Shown here piece after piece: positions 56,194 through 64,000 of a stretch of 64,000 bases of DNA. Every line of letters starts with the position of its first letter. Positions within the stretch are counted from its first letter, which is position 1. The notes below the pieces were generated by a model. It ran no database searches, was not told where the DNA came from, and saw nothing but the letters and a program-made list of their open reading frames with translations. This DNA comes from an uncultured Flavobacteriaceae bacterium (GTDB taxonomy: Bacteria > Bacteroidota > Bacteroidia > Flavobacteriales > Flavobacteriaceae), in contig CANKUU010000001.1 in NCBI GenBank assembly GCA_947486785.1, forward strand, positions 1-64,000. The letters run 5' to 3'. Position numbers and translations under genes: made by a program.

Positions 56194-56898
56194 ATGGAAG
56201 GAAAAGTAGCATATATTACGGGCGGAACAAAGGGAATAGGATACGCAATAGCAGAAAAACTTATAGCGGTGGGTATGAGGGTTGCAATAAGTGGAAGAAA
56301 TTTAAAGGCAGTAGAAACTGCAGCACAATATTTAGGCGATGCAACACAAGTTCTTGGTATTGTATCAGATGTAACAAAGGCCAAGGATGAAAAAAAAGCA
56401 ATTCAATCTATTTTAGATACTTGGGGTCAGCTAGATGTGGTATTGGCAAATGCAGGTGTTGGCCATTTTGCTCCTATAGATGAAATATCTGATGAGCAAT
56501 GGCATCAAATGATAAACACTAACTTAAACGGTGTATTTTACACTTTAAAAGCTTCTGTTGAAGCTTTAAAGAAATCAAAAGGCTATTATATAACGATTGC
56601 TAGCTTAGCAGGCACTAATTTTTTCGCTTCTGGCGCTGGTTATAATGCTACTAAATTTGGTGTGGTTGGTTTTACACAAGCTGTAATGTTAGATTTGCGT
56701 AAATATGACATTAAAGTTTCAACCATAATGCCAGGGTCGGTTGCTACTAATTTTAACGCAAATGAACCCTCAGAAAAGGATGCCTGGAAAATTCAACCGG
56801 AAGATATTGGAGATCTAGTATTACAATTACTAAAAATGCATCCAAGAGCTTTGCCAAGTAAAATTGAAGTGCGCCCTACTAGACCAGATAATAAGTAG
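56194..56898 (+). CDS. short-chain dehydrogenase/reductase
   Basis: NAD(P)-dependent oxidoreductase of 234 residues from the ATG at 56194 (a TTG 9 bp upstream is the alternative). Classical SDR marks: cofactor loop TGGTKGIGYAIA, NAG in VLANAGVG, the catalytic Ser in IASLAGTNFF and the Tyr/Lys pair in YNATKFGVVGF. Substrate unknown; similar proteins are often annotated as sepiapterin-reductase-like or 3-oxoacyl-ACP-reductase-like. Its stop is separated by a single base from the convergent stop of the addB-like gene. Confidence 0.92.
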   Translation: MEGKVAYITGGTKGIGYAIAEKLIAVGMRVAISGRNLKAVETAAQYLGDATQVLGIVSDVTKAKDEKKAIQSILDTWGQLDVVLANAGVGHFAPIDEISDEQWHQMINTNLNGVFYTLKASVEALKKSKGYYITIASLAGTNFFASGAGYNATKFGVVGFTQAVMLDLRKYDIKVSTIMPGSVATNFNANEPSEKDAWKIQPEDIGDLVLQLLKMHPRALPSKIEVRPTRPDNK

Positions 56899-56899
56899 G

Positions 56900-59632
56900 T
56901 TATACCACCTTTTCGGTAAACGATATTTTTGGATCAAATATTTCTAATACTAATTTTTTTAGTTCGTTTTCAAATGCTAATAGAGTTTCTTGGGTAATGT
57001 TAGTTTCTCTTTTTGTTCCTTTTTCTTTGGTTCCGAAATTGAGTAACCCATTTGATAGATTTTTGAATGAAATAATGCCCGACTCAATACTATCAATAGG
57101 TTGTTTATTATTAAACATATAAGCATAGCATAATAGCTGAAATGCTTTGCTATATTTATAGTCGGTAGATAGTTCGGCCCAATCTGCTAGGGTTACATTG
57201 GCATTTTCTACTTTTCCTGTCTTATAATCAATGATTCTTAATTTACCATCTTTTTCATCTACTCGGTCTAGTTTTCCTTTTAAAACAACCGGATCTGTTA
57301 TTTTAGAAATATCTAGCGTTACGCTTAATGAATCTTCGAGACTAATAATTTTGATATTATGATTTTTTGCATCTATCATTTCTCTTTGAATAAAGTTCTC
57401 AATATATCTGATGATAACATGATAGGCAATTAAGTTTTTGCCGTAATCAATTGAACCATTAGTATAACTTTTTTCAAACTGTTTTTTAACTATACCTGAA
57501 ATCTTTGTACGGGCTTCGGTAAGTCCTTTTTCGGTTAAATAGCAGCCAATAAATGGGGTGTATAACTCCTCTAAGGTATCATGAATTATGGTGCCAAAAG
57601 TATTTGCTGCAACAGTTTCTTCAACTGTTTGCGTATCGTTTATTTTTAGCAAGTTTCTTTTGTAAAAATCGATAGGGTTTCGGATATAATTACTGAGTGA
57701 GGTAGGTGAAAATCCTTTTTTAGCATGATTTTTAATTAACTCCATTAAACTAGAGTCTTTTTGTATACGATCTAAGGGTTTTAAATGTGGCGGCACATGG
57801 GGTGCAAGCACCTTCTCAGTTATATCACCAGCTTTTAGCGGGTCGGTTAATAGTTGTGAAATTAATCTGCTTTTTTCTCGTCCTTCAATAACGTCAGGTT
57901 CAGTATTGTAAATAATGTATATGTTTTTTGCACGTTGAAGAAGTCTATAAAAATGATAGGTGTATACGGCATCTTTATCTTTATATGTTGGAAGCGCTAG
58001 CCTAGTTTTTAGGTCGAACGGAATAAAAGAGTTACCAGATTTACCAGAAGGTAATATGCCTTCATTAACTGAGCTTATAATTACCGTTTCAAAGTCAAGA
58101 TTTCTACTTTCAAGCATGCCCATTATTTGCAACCCATCTAAGGGGTCTCCTTGATAATCTACAGTTTCTGTCTTTAGCAACTCTTTTAAAATACTTTCTA
58201 AAGCCTTTAAATTATTAATATATGAGTGTGTTTTAACCAACTCAAAGAGTTGATTGTATACATTATAAAAACGATATAAATACTCTAGGCCTAATGTGTC
58301 ATTAGTTTCAATAAAGCTTAACTTTAATTCGGATATGATAGCTAAGCACTGACTTACATACTGTTGCGGTGTTGGTTGGGTTTCAAAAAAGAGTGACTCT
58401 AATTTTGTTTTAGCTAATAATGATTTAATCTTAGATAGGGTAATGTAGGTCCAGTTATTCTTTTTTATAAGGTTGATTATTTGCTGGTTATCTACAGAAT
58501 CTTGTTGTAAAATTCGCTTAATGTAAGGGTTAGATAGAAATGAGATTATAATTTTGTAAAACCAGCCTCGTTTATCGGGATAGAGGTATAAAGCAATAAA
58601 TTCATTGAAGAAATTTGCCATAGGGGTTTTGTTTAAAGGATACCCCATGGTAATATTTACTGCATTTATTTCTTCTGGAATTGAATTTAATATAGGATTT
58701 AATAAGGTTTCATCACCCAAAATTAATGCAGTTGAAGCTATAGACGCTGGGTTTGATAATTGTAAGTCTTTTAAAAGGCTACCGATATATTTTGATTGGG
58801 CTATGTTCTTGGGAACACCGGTAATTTGAATATTCTTTTTTGTTTCGTAGTTGGCACCTATTTCTTTTAAGGGTTTGTCTTTAAAGTAGTTCCATGTTTT
58901 TATATGTTGACGAATAAAGTAGCCAGCATCATGTAAGGGGTCATTAATGAAATAGGTATCTGTGTCCCAATATATTCTAGCTCTATCTTTAGCCAATAGG
59001 CTTTGTATAATTTGTGTTTCTGCAGCGTTTAAGGCGTTAAATCCAACAAAAATAAAGGTTTCAGTAGTGCTAGTCAGATAAGAAGAAAGTTGTTCGCACG
59101 CCCTTCGATACGCTAAACCCTGATGTGCCGTACCCTTAGCAATAAGCGCAGCATTAAAATCTAAATATATTGCTTCTAAATTATTCCAAAATGCAAGATA
59201 ATCTTTCATCATCTGTGTCTGTCTATCTTGCATCGACCAATGATTAATTTCTTGAATTGCGGCTAAATTACCAAATAGCTTTTTAGCGTCTATAAGATGT
59301 CTATCTATTTCATTGAAGTCTTGCAGTAGCGTTTGCCCCCATTTGGAAAAAGTGTAAAAATTATCTTGATCGCTTACCGTGTTTTTTATATAACTATTAT
59401 ATAATTCAAATAACTGCTCAATATTGGTGGCATAATCTAAACCTGATACCGAAGTAATAAATTCTTCAATGCTATAGATTTCAGGGCAAAAAAAAGTACT
59501 GTTGGCGTTATTGGCGATTGTATTTTTTAAAAAAGTACCAGCACGTTTACTGGGCAAGATGAAGGCTACTTGTTCTAAAGATGGGTTTTCTCTAGTTACT
59601 TTTAGTACTATTTCTTCTAAAAAGCTTTGCAT
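56900..59632 (-). CDS. AddB-like PD-(D/E)XK nuclease of double-strand-break repair
   Basis: Large protein (910 residues), the B partner of an AddAB-type helicase-nuclease that resects broken DNA ends. The N-terminal region (FILPSKRAGTFLKNTI) is helicase-like but lacks a Walker A motif, as in AddB. The C-terminal nuclease domain has GTIIHDTLEELY, LKGKLDRVDEKDGKL with the metal Asp and IIDYKTG with the catalytic Lys. The Cys ligands of the Fe-S cluster in AddB are not present: the usual SCPF-like stretch is IRNPIDFYKRNLL. Probably works with the AddA-like protein starting at the right edge of the window. Confidence 0.88.
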   Translation of the reverse strand: MQSFLEEIVLKVTRENPSLEQVAFILPSKRAGTFLKNTIANNANSTFFCPEIYSIEEFITSVSGLDYATNIEQLFELYNSYIKNTVSDQDNFYTFSKWGQTLLQDFNEIDRHLIDAKKLFGNLAAIQEINHWSMQDRQTQMMKDYLAFWNNLEAIYLDFNAALIAKGTAHQGLAYRRACEQLSSYLTSTTETFIFVGFNALNAAETQIIQSLLAKDRARIYWDTDTYFINDPLHDAGYFIRQHIKTWNYFKDKPLKEIGANYETKKNIQITGVPKNIAQSKYIGSLLKDLQLSNPASIASTALILGDETLLNPILNSIPEEINAVNITMGYPLNKTPMANFFNEFIALYLYPDKRGWFYKIIISFLSNPYIKRILQQDSVDNQQIINLIKKNNWTYITLSKIKSLLAKTKLESLFFETQPTPQQYVSQCLAIISELKLSFIETNDTLGLEYLYRFYNVYNQLFELVKTHSYINNLKALESILKELLKTETVDYQGDPLDGLQIMGMLESRNLDFETVIISSVNEGILPSGKSGNSFIPFDLKTRLALPTYKDKDAVYTYHFYRLLQRAKNIYIIYNTEPDVIEGREKSRLISQLLTDPLKAGDITEKVLAPHVPPHLKPLDRIQKDSSLMELIKNHAKKGFSPTSLSNYIRNPIDFYKRNLLKINDTQTVEETVAANTFGTIIHDTLEELYTPFIGCYLTEKGLTEARTKISGIVKKQFEKSYTNGSIDYGKNLIAYHVIIRYIENFIQREMIDAKNHNIKIISLEDSLSVTLDISKITDPVVLKGKLDRVDEKDGKLRIIDYKTGKVENANVTLADWAELSTDYKYSKAFQLLCYAYMFNNKQPIDSIESGIISFKNLSNGLLNFGTKEKGTKRETNITQETLLAFENELKKLVLEIFDPKISFTEKVV

Positions 59633-59642
59633 ATTTAAAAAT

Positions 59643-59670
59643 AAAAAAAGCCCCGCATTTGCGGGGCTTT
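59643..59670 (-). terminator. intrinsic terminator after the OmpA-family gene
   Basis: Arms AAAGCCCCGC (59647-59656) and GCGGGGCTTT (59661-59670), 4-nt loop; on the minus strand a T-run follows. It separates the OmpA-family gene from the addB-like gene, which therefore needs its own promoter or read-through. Confidence 0.85.
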
Positions 59671-59699
59671 AAAGTTGTAAAAGAAATTAAAACTTCTAC

Positions 59700-61040
59700 T
59701 TATTTTACTAAGTTAATTTCTGTTCTTCTATTTTCTTTTCTACCGCTTCTTGTTTTGTTAGAAGCAATTGGTTTAGACTCACCATATCCGATAGCAGTTA
59801 ATCTATCAGCAGCAACACCTTCAGCTATTAAGAAATCTCTAACAGAGTTTGCTCTTTTTTCTGAAAGCGCTTGATTTAGTTTTTCGCTACCAACGCTATC
59901 CGTATGACCTTCAACTGTAAATTTAGCAGTTGGGTACTCAGCTAAGATTCTGATGATATCAACAAATACTGAGGTAGTTTCAGGATTTAAAGATGCTTTA
60001 CCAGTATCAAACAAGATAGTTTTAGCATAGTTGTTCAATTGTTTTTGAACTTCTTCAGTTACTTCAGGGCAACCCATGTTTGCTACAGTACCAGCAACTT
60101 TTGGACATTTGTCGTCTTTATCTAAAACGCTATCACCATCTGTATCAGGCCAAGGACAACCTTTGTTTTCAGCAGGACCAGCTTCATTAGGACATTCGTC
60201 ATCTTTATCGGCAATACCATCACCGTCAGCATCAGGACATCCAGCTAAGGCTGCAAGACCAGCAACTTCTGGACAAGCATCATCTTTATCAGCAACTCCA
60301 TCGCTATCAGCATCAGGACATCCGTTCATTTCTTTAGAACCAGCTTCATTAGGACAGCTATCTTTACTATCTTCAATTCCATCACCATCAGCATCAGGAC
60401 AACCGTTGAAAGCTTCAAGACCAGCAACTTCTGGACAAGCATCGTCCTTGTCATATATTCCATCACCATCGGTATCAGTACCACCAAATTTGATAGAAAG
60501 ACCAGCTAAATGTTGCCAGTGCTTTGCACCGTAATCCTCGAAGGCATGTTTGTAACCAGATTGAAGTGTAAGACCAATATTTTCAGTGAACCAAATGTTA
60601 AGACCCACAGCAGCGTTAGCAGTACCAGCACCTATTTCATCAACCCAAGTATAACCACCACCTATTTCTAAGAATGGATCTACTACAGTATTTTTTAAGA
60701 AGTTATATTTAATAGTACCATCAATTGCGTAATGAGAAAGATCGTCAGCTGTCGCATCACCAATTTTAGTGATTTTGTTTAACGAACCTCTTGCTCCAAC
60801 GGCAAAACCACCACCTACTGACTTCGAAACCCCAATATAAGAGATAGACGGAAGAATGTTCCAATGATCGGTAGCGTTGAAGAGTTCGTTGCCAAATGAA
60901 CTTACATCCTCTGTTGGATATAAATCAATAGCATTAACCCCAAACTGTATTTGCCAAGGGTTATTTTCGTCTTGCGCTTGTAAGCTGTTGAAACCCACCA
61001 CTAATAGGGCAACAAACATTAATTTGCTAAGATGTTTCAT
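59700..61040 (-). CDS. OmpA-family outer-membrane protein with thrombospondin type 3 repeats
   Basis: Outer-membrane protein that anchors the envelope to peptidoglycan. From the start at 61040 it has 446 residues: signal peptide ([21 protein letters not shown], cut: cleaved after SLQA), an N-terminal beta-barrel (about 20-205), five calcium-binding TSP3 repeats of the DxDGDGIxDxxDxCP type (about 205-320) and a C-terminal OmpA domain with [19 protein letters not shown] and [10 protein letters not shown] nearly ideal promoter lies 34 bp upstream, in line with the abundant expression usual for such proteins, and a strong terminator follows. Similar genes recur in Flavobacteria, often several per genome. 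Confidence 0.95.
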   Translation of the reverse strand: MKHLSKLMFVALLVVGFNSLQAQDENNPWQIQFGVNAIDLYPTEDVSSFGNELFNATDHWNILPSISYIGVSKSVGGGFAVGARGSLNKITKIGDATADDLSHYAIDGTIKYNFLKNTVVDPFLEIGGGYTWVDEIGAGTANAAVGLNIWFTENIGLTLQSGYKHAFEDYGAKHWQHLAGLSIKFGGTDTDGDGIYDKDDACPEVAGLEAFNGCPDADGDGIEDSKDSCPNEAGSKEMNGCPDADSDGVADKDDACPEVAGLAALAGCPDADGDGIADKDDECPNEAGPAENKGCPWPDTDGDSVLDKDDKCPKVAGTVANMGCPEVTEEVQKQLNNYAKTILFDTGKASLNPETTSVFVDIIRILAEYPTAKFTVEGHTDSVGSEKLNQALSEKRANSVRDFLIAEGVAADRLTAIGYGESKPIASNKTRSGRKENRRTEINLVK

Positions 61041-61073
61041 GTGTAAAATTTTAAGTTTAAGTGTTATTAGCTG

Positions 61074-61103
61074 CAAATGTAACTTGTTAAATTTTATTAA
61101 CAA
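61074..61103 (-). promoter_or_regulatory. OmpA-family gene promoter, TTG-N19-TACATTTG
   Basis: Minus-strand TTG (61103-61101), 19-bp spacer and TACATTTG (61081-61074): an exact match to the Bacteroidota consensus. Start near 61067, leader of about 27 nt. Confidence 0.85.
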
Positions 61104-61151
61104 AATACATTTCTTCTTTTTTTAATGTATTTTATAGCTAAAAGGTTGTTG

Positions 61152-62345
61152 TTAAACGATATTTAAGGCTTTTCCTACTTCTATAAATGCTTGAATGGCT
61201 TTATCTAGATGTTCAAGTTCATGCGCTGCAGATAGTTGCACGCGTATTCTGGCTTTCTCTTTGGGCACCACAGGGTAAAAGAATCCAATTACATAAATAC
61301 CTTTTTCAAGTAACATGCTGGCCATCTGTTGTGCTAGTTTTGCATCGTATAGCATAACAGGTACAATAGCAGAATCACCATCAATAATATCAAATCCTGC
61401 TTTTTTCATGCCTTGTTTAAAATATTCAGTATTTTTCTGAAGTTTATCACGAAGGTTAGTGTCATTTTCAAGCATTTCAAAAACTTTAATGGATGCACCA
61501 ACAATGGCAGGTGCTAAAGAGTTTGAAAATAGATAGGGCCTTGAGCGTTGACGTAAAATTTCTATAATCTCTTTTTTACCAGTCGTGTAACCACCCATGG
61601 CGCCACCGAGGGCCTTACCTAAAGTACCTGTGATTATGTCTATACCGTTCATCACCCCTTTTTCTTCTAGGGTTCCACGACCGGTTTTACCAATAAATCC
61701 GGTTGCATGACATTCGTCTATCATTACAAGCGCATCATGTTTATCTGCTAACTCACAAATCTTATCCAAAGGTGCCACTAAGCCATCCATTGAAAATACA
61801 CCATCAGTTACAATAATTTTAAAGCGAGACCCAGCTTCATCAGCAGCTAGTAGTTGTTTTTCAAGATCAACCATATCACTATTTGCATATCTAAATCGTT
61901 TTGCTTTGCATAAACGAACGCCGTCAATAATTGAAGCATGATTTAGTGCGTCTGAAATAATAGCGTCCTCTGCAGTAAGTAAGGGTTCAAATACACCACC
62001 ATTTGCATCAAACGCGGCAGCGTATAATATGGTGTCTTCGGTGCCATAGAAATCTGCAATTTTTTGTTCAAGTTTTTTATGAATGTCTTGGGTGCCGCAG
62101 ATAAAGCGAACTGAAGACATCCCAAAACCATGAGTATCCATAGCGTCTTTTGCAGCTTGAATTACTTCAGGATGTGAAGAGAGTCCCAAATAATTATTTG
62201 CACAAAAGTTGATAACCTCTTCTCCAGTAGATATTTTGATTACCGCATCTTGTGGAGATGTTATAATACGTTCACTTTTGTAAAGACCATCTTCTTTTAT
62301 TTGGTCTAGTTCTGTTTGTAAGTGTTGTTTAATTTTTCCGTACAT
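61152..62345 (-). CDS. kbl: glycine C-acetyltransferase (2-amino-3-ketobutyrate CoA ligase)
   Basis: PLP enzyme of threonine breakdown: splits 2-amino-3-ketobutyrate with CoA to glycine and acetyl-CoA. The 397 residues follow the alpha-oxoamine synthase family: [47 protein letters not shown] and the PLP-lysine region [14 protein letters not shown] (Lys near 244). It lies 11 bp after the addA-like gene and is probably co-transcribed with it, despite the unrelated function. BioF and KBL share the fold; the Kbl name is supported by [11 protein letters not shown]. No threonine dehydrogenase gene is adjacent. Confidence 0.95.
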   Translation of the reverse strand: MYGKIKQHLQTELDQIKEDGLYKSERIITSPQDAVIKISTGEEVINFCANNYLGLSSHPEVIQAAKDAMDTHGFGMSSVRFICGTQDIHKKLEQKIADFYGTEDTILYAAAFDANGGVFEPLLTAEDAIISDALNHASIIDGVRLCKAKRFRYANSDMVDLEKQLLAADEAGSRFKIIVTDGVFSMDGLVAPLDKICELADKHDALVMIDECHATGFIGKTGRGTLEEKGVMNGIDIITGTLGKALGGAMGGYTTGKKEIIEILRQRSRPYLFSNSLAPAIVGASIKVFEMLENDTNLRDKLQKNTEYFKQGMKKAGFDIIDGDSAIVPVMLYDAKLAQQMASMLLEKGIYVIGFFYPVVPKEKARIRVQLSAAHELEHLDKAIQAFIEVGKALNIV

Positions 62346-62356
62346 AGTAATTGTTC

Positions 62357-64000
62357 TTAGATAAATTCTGGTGTTATTTTCTCGTTAATATAAAGTAAGA
62401 TTTTATTTTCAACAGTATAGCCTATTTTTTCTAAGGCATCAGCGTACTCATATATTTGTTCTTTAAAAGCGTTATTAGGCTTTCCTGTTTTATAGTCAAT
62501 TATGGTTGCTTTATCTTTATTAATCACAACCCTATCAGGACGTATAATTTTACCCGTAGCTGTTATGATAGCTTTTTCATTTTTTACTATGTTTCCATTT
62601 GCGAAGTATATTCGTAATTTAGAATGGTTTATTATTTTTAATACTGTACTTAGCATATCTTCTTTTTCATTTTCTTGAAGGATACCTTTACGTAAAGCAA
62701 TGTTTAATGCACTTTCTATATCATTATGAGTTTCAATAAAGCTCATAATATAATGAAGTAAATTTCCTTTAACAATCGCATCTTCACGATTGGTGTTCCA
62801 AAGTTGAGCTGATTTGGTTAAAATTTTAAAACTAGGTCGGTCTTTATAGGTATAGTGGTAGGTAAGCGGTTTTTGCTCAGGTATTTTTTTTTCTTTGGTA
62901 ATTGGTTTTAGTTGACCAAAAGAATAGCTGCTTTTGTTTTCGTTCCAAATATCTTGTTTCTCAATATAATTTGTCAACAAATTAGAATATGATTTTTGTT
63001 CACTTTCTAAAGAAGGTTCATTTGTGGTGATAATGTATGAGGCTTTTGACGCCCGAGTTAACGCAACGTAAAGCACGTTAAAAGCATCTAGTTCTTGTTG
63101 GTTGTTTTCTTCTTCAAATAGTTTAGCTGCCAAATCATTGTAATGAACCACTTCTTTTGTGCCATTAATTAAAACCTCTTCAAAGCCATGGAAGTTGTCG
63201 GAGTTGACACTTAACCATATTTTAGAATCTTTTGTTGAATGTAAATTAGCGTTGGCATAAGGGAAAATAGTGATATCAAACTCTAATCCTTTAGCTTTAT
63301 GAATGGTCATTATTTGCACCTTATTAAGCGAATCAGGTGCGGCTATGCTTAAATTATCTTTTTTCTTGCCCCAATACTCTAGAAAATGCACAATACTTGT
63401 GCCTTCTTTTTGTTCTACATCAAAAACTGTATCCATAAAGAAGTTAATATAGGCATCTGAATTTTCTGTGAGTTTAAATTGCTTTATTGCATATTCCATA
63501 ATGTCAAAAACAGAACGTTGCGATAAATGAAGTACGTTAAACTGATAAAATTCGAGAAAAAATGCGGCAATATTTTTTAAATTTTTAGTGATAAATGCAT
63601 GCCTATTTTCATCATCTTGTGATAGGTAGAAAAGTAGGTTATATGAAAATTCAAGATCATGTGGTTGGATAAGATAATTCAGCAGATTGATTAAAAAGTT
63701 AACCTTAGTACTATTTTTAAGAAGTAAACTATCTGATGAAACCACAGCAATTTGCTCTTGAATTAAATAATCAGCTAATTTGACGCCGTCTTTTTTATTT
63801 CTAACTAGAATACAAATGTCGCCATAGTTATATTTTTTTTCAATAACCTCCTTAATAATGGTTAAAACAGTTTCACCATTTAGTTCATCTAAACTACGTT
63901 CATCATTTTTATTTAAAAAGGTAAGCTGCACTAGACCTTCGATTTCGCTTTTACTTATTTGCTCGTTGCCTGTTTTATAAAGATGTCTATATCTTGTGTT
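62357..64000 (-). CDS. AddA-like UvrD-type helicase-nuclease, 5' part beyond the window
   Basis: The open frame runs to the right edge and continues outside (edge residues read [19 protein letters not shown]), so only the C-terminal ~548 residues are visible. They include UvrD-family motif V ([18 protein letters not shown]), motif VI ([15 protein letters not shown]) and a C-terminal PD-(D/E)XK nuclease with [16 protein letters not shown] and [11 protein letters not shown]. This fits AddA of the AddAB end-processing complex; the walker A motif would lie outside. The addB-like gene is 2.7 kb away on the same strand, with kbl and an ompA-like gene between. Confidence 0.9.
   Translation of the reverse strand, partial: NTRYRHLYKTGNEQISKSEIEGLVQLTFLNKNDERSLDELNGETVLTIIKEVIEKKYNYGDICILVRNKKDGVKLADYLIQEQIAVVSSDSLLLKNSTKVNFLINLLNYLIQPHDLEFSYNLLFYLSQDDENRHAFITKNLKNIAAFFLEFYQFNVLHLSQRSVFDIMEYAIKQFKLTENSDAYINFFMDTVFDVEQKEGTSIVHFLEYWGKKKDNLSIAAPDSLNKVQIMTIHKAKGLEFDITIFPYANANLHSTKDSKIWLSVNSDNFHGFEEVLINGTKEVVHYNDLAAKLFEEENNQQELDAFNVLYVALTRASKASYIITTNEPSLESEQKSYSNLLTNYIEKQDIWNENKSSYSFGQLKPITKEKKIPEQKPLTYHYTYKDRPSFKILTKSAQLWNTNREDAIVKGNLLHYIMSFIETHNDIESALNIALRKGILQENEKEDMLSTVLKIINHSKLRIYFANGNIVKNEKAIITATGKIIRPDRVVINKDKATIIDYKTGKPNNAFKEQIYEYADALEKIGYTVENKILLYINEKITPEFI

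Noticed and set aside
60076-60534. 152-codon plus-strand frame opposite the TSP3 repeats
   Set aside because: Mirror of the repeated Asp/Gly/Pro codons of the OmpA-family gene; low-complexity shadow frame.

Overview
The window looks like the chromosome of a marine-type member of the Flavobacteriaceae (phylum Bacteroidota). The DNA is A+T rich, and many secreted proteins start with lipoprotein signals of the Bacteroidota kind (for example a Cys followed by NNDDD). Start codons have almost no Shine-Dalgarno sequence in front of them. Several promoters match the Bacteroidota form TTG-N19-TANNTTTG; the two clearest precede asd and an OmpA-family gene. The species cannot be fixed from the sequence alone.

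Layout. 0-11 kb: an FMN-dependent 2-hydroxy-acid oxidase, then two lipoprotein glycosidases (GH63-like and GH2), a secreted alkaline-phosphatase-superfamily hydrolase and a large zinc metalloprotease lipoprotein. 11.5-14.7 kb: a tight four-gene operon of two coiled-coil-type proteins, a Ras-like small GTPase and a soluble hybrid histidine kinase. This is the most unusual item in the window. 14.8-19.2 kb: a small membrane protein in its own transcription unit, a TauE-type exporter, and a sodium/solute symporter paired with an HGSNAT-like membrane acyltransferase. 19.2-25 kb: housekeeping genes ribE, pdxA, then DUF177/YceD, rpmF, fabH, accB and accC (start of fatty-acid synthesis). 25-31 kb: an FAD oxidoreductase, a secreted hypothetical protein, a GreA-like protein and a two-subunit molybdenum hydroxylase. 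31-38 kb, mostly minus strand: a decayed arfB, an orphan ABC ATPase, an S9 peptidase, asd, mscL, alr and tdk. 38-51 kb: mixed housekeeping and transport genes, including a spondin-domain lipoprotein, rsmI, recJ, an LpxH-like hydrolase, queD, a 37-residue membrane protein, MATE, GNAT and Usp genes. 51.7-56.2 kb: tRNA-Ala(GGC), then a sugar transporter and a GH32 fructan hydrolase of visibly higher G+C, then about 1.1 kb without genes. 56.2-64 kb: an SDR enzyme and the set addA-like (cut by the window edge), kbl, ompA-like and addB-like.

How the parts fit. The glycosidases, GH32 with its transporter, and the SSS symporter point to life on algal or plant saccharides taken up through simple permeases; no SusC/SusD pair is present here. 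The GTPase/kinase operon has the parts of a cytoplasmic switch: a GTPase, a candidate regulator with a roadblock/longin-like layout, and a kinase carrying its own receiver domain. Its function is unknown to me.

Lost-gene evidence: directly downstream of the ABC ATPase lies a frame-broken remnant of the ribosome-rescue factor ArfB, still carrying its GGQ motif. All calls were made by reading the sequence; no database search was run.
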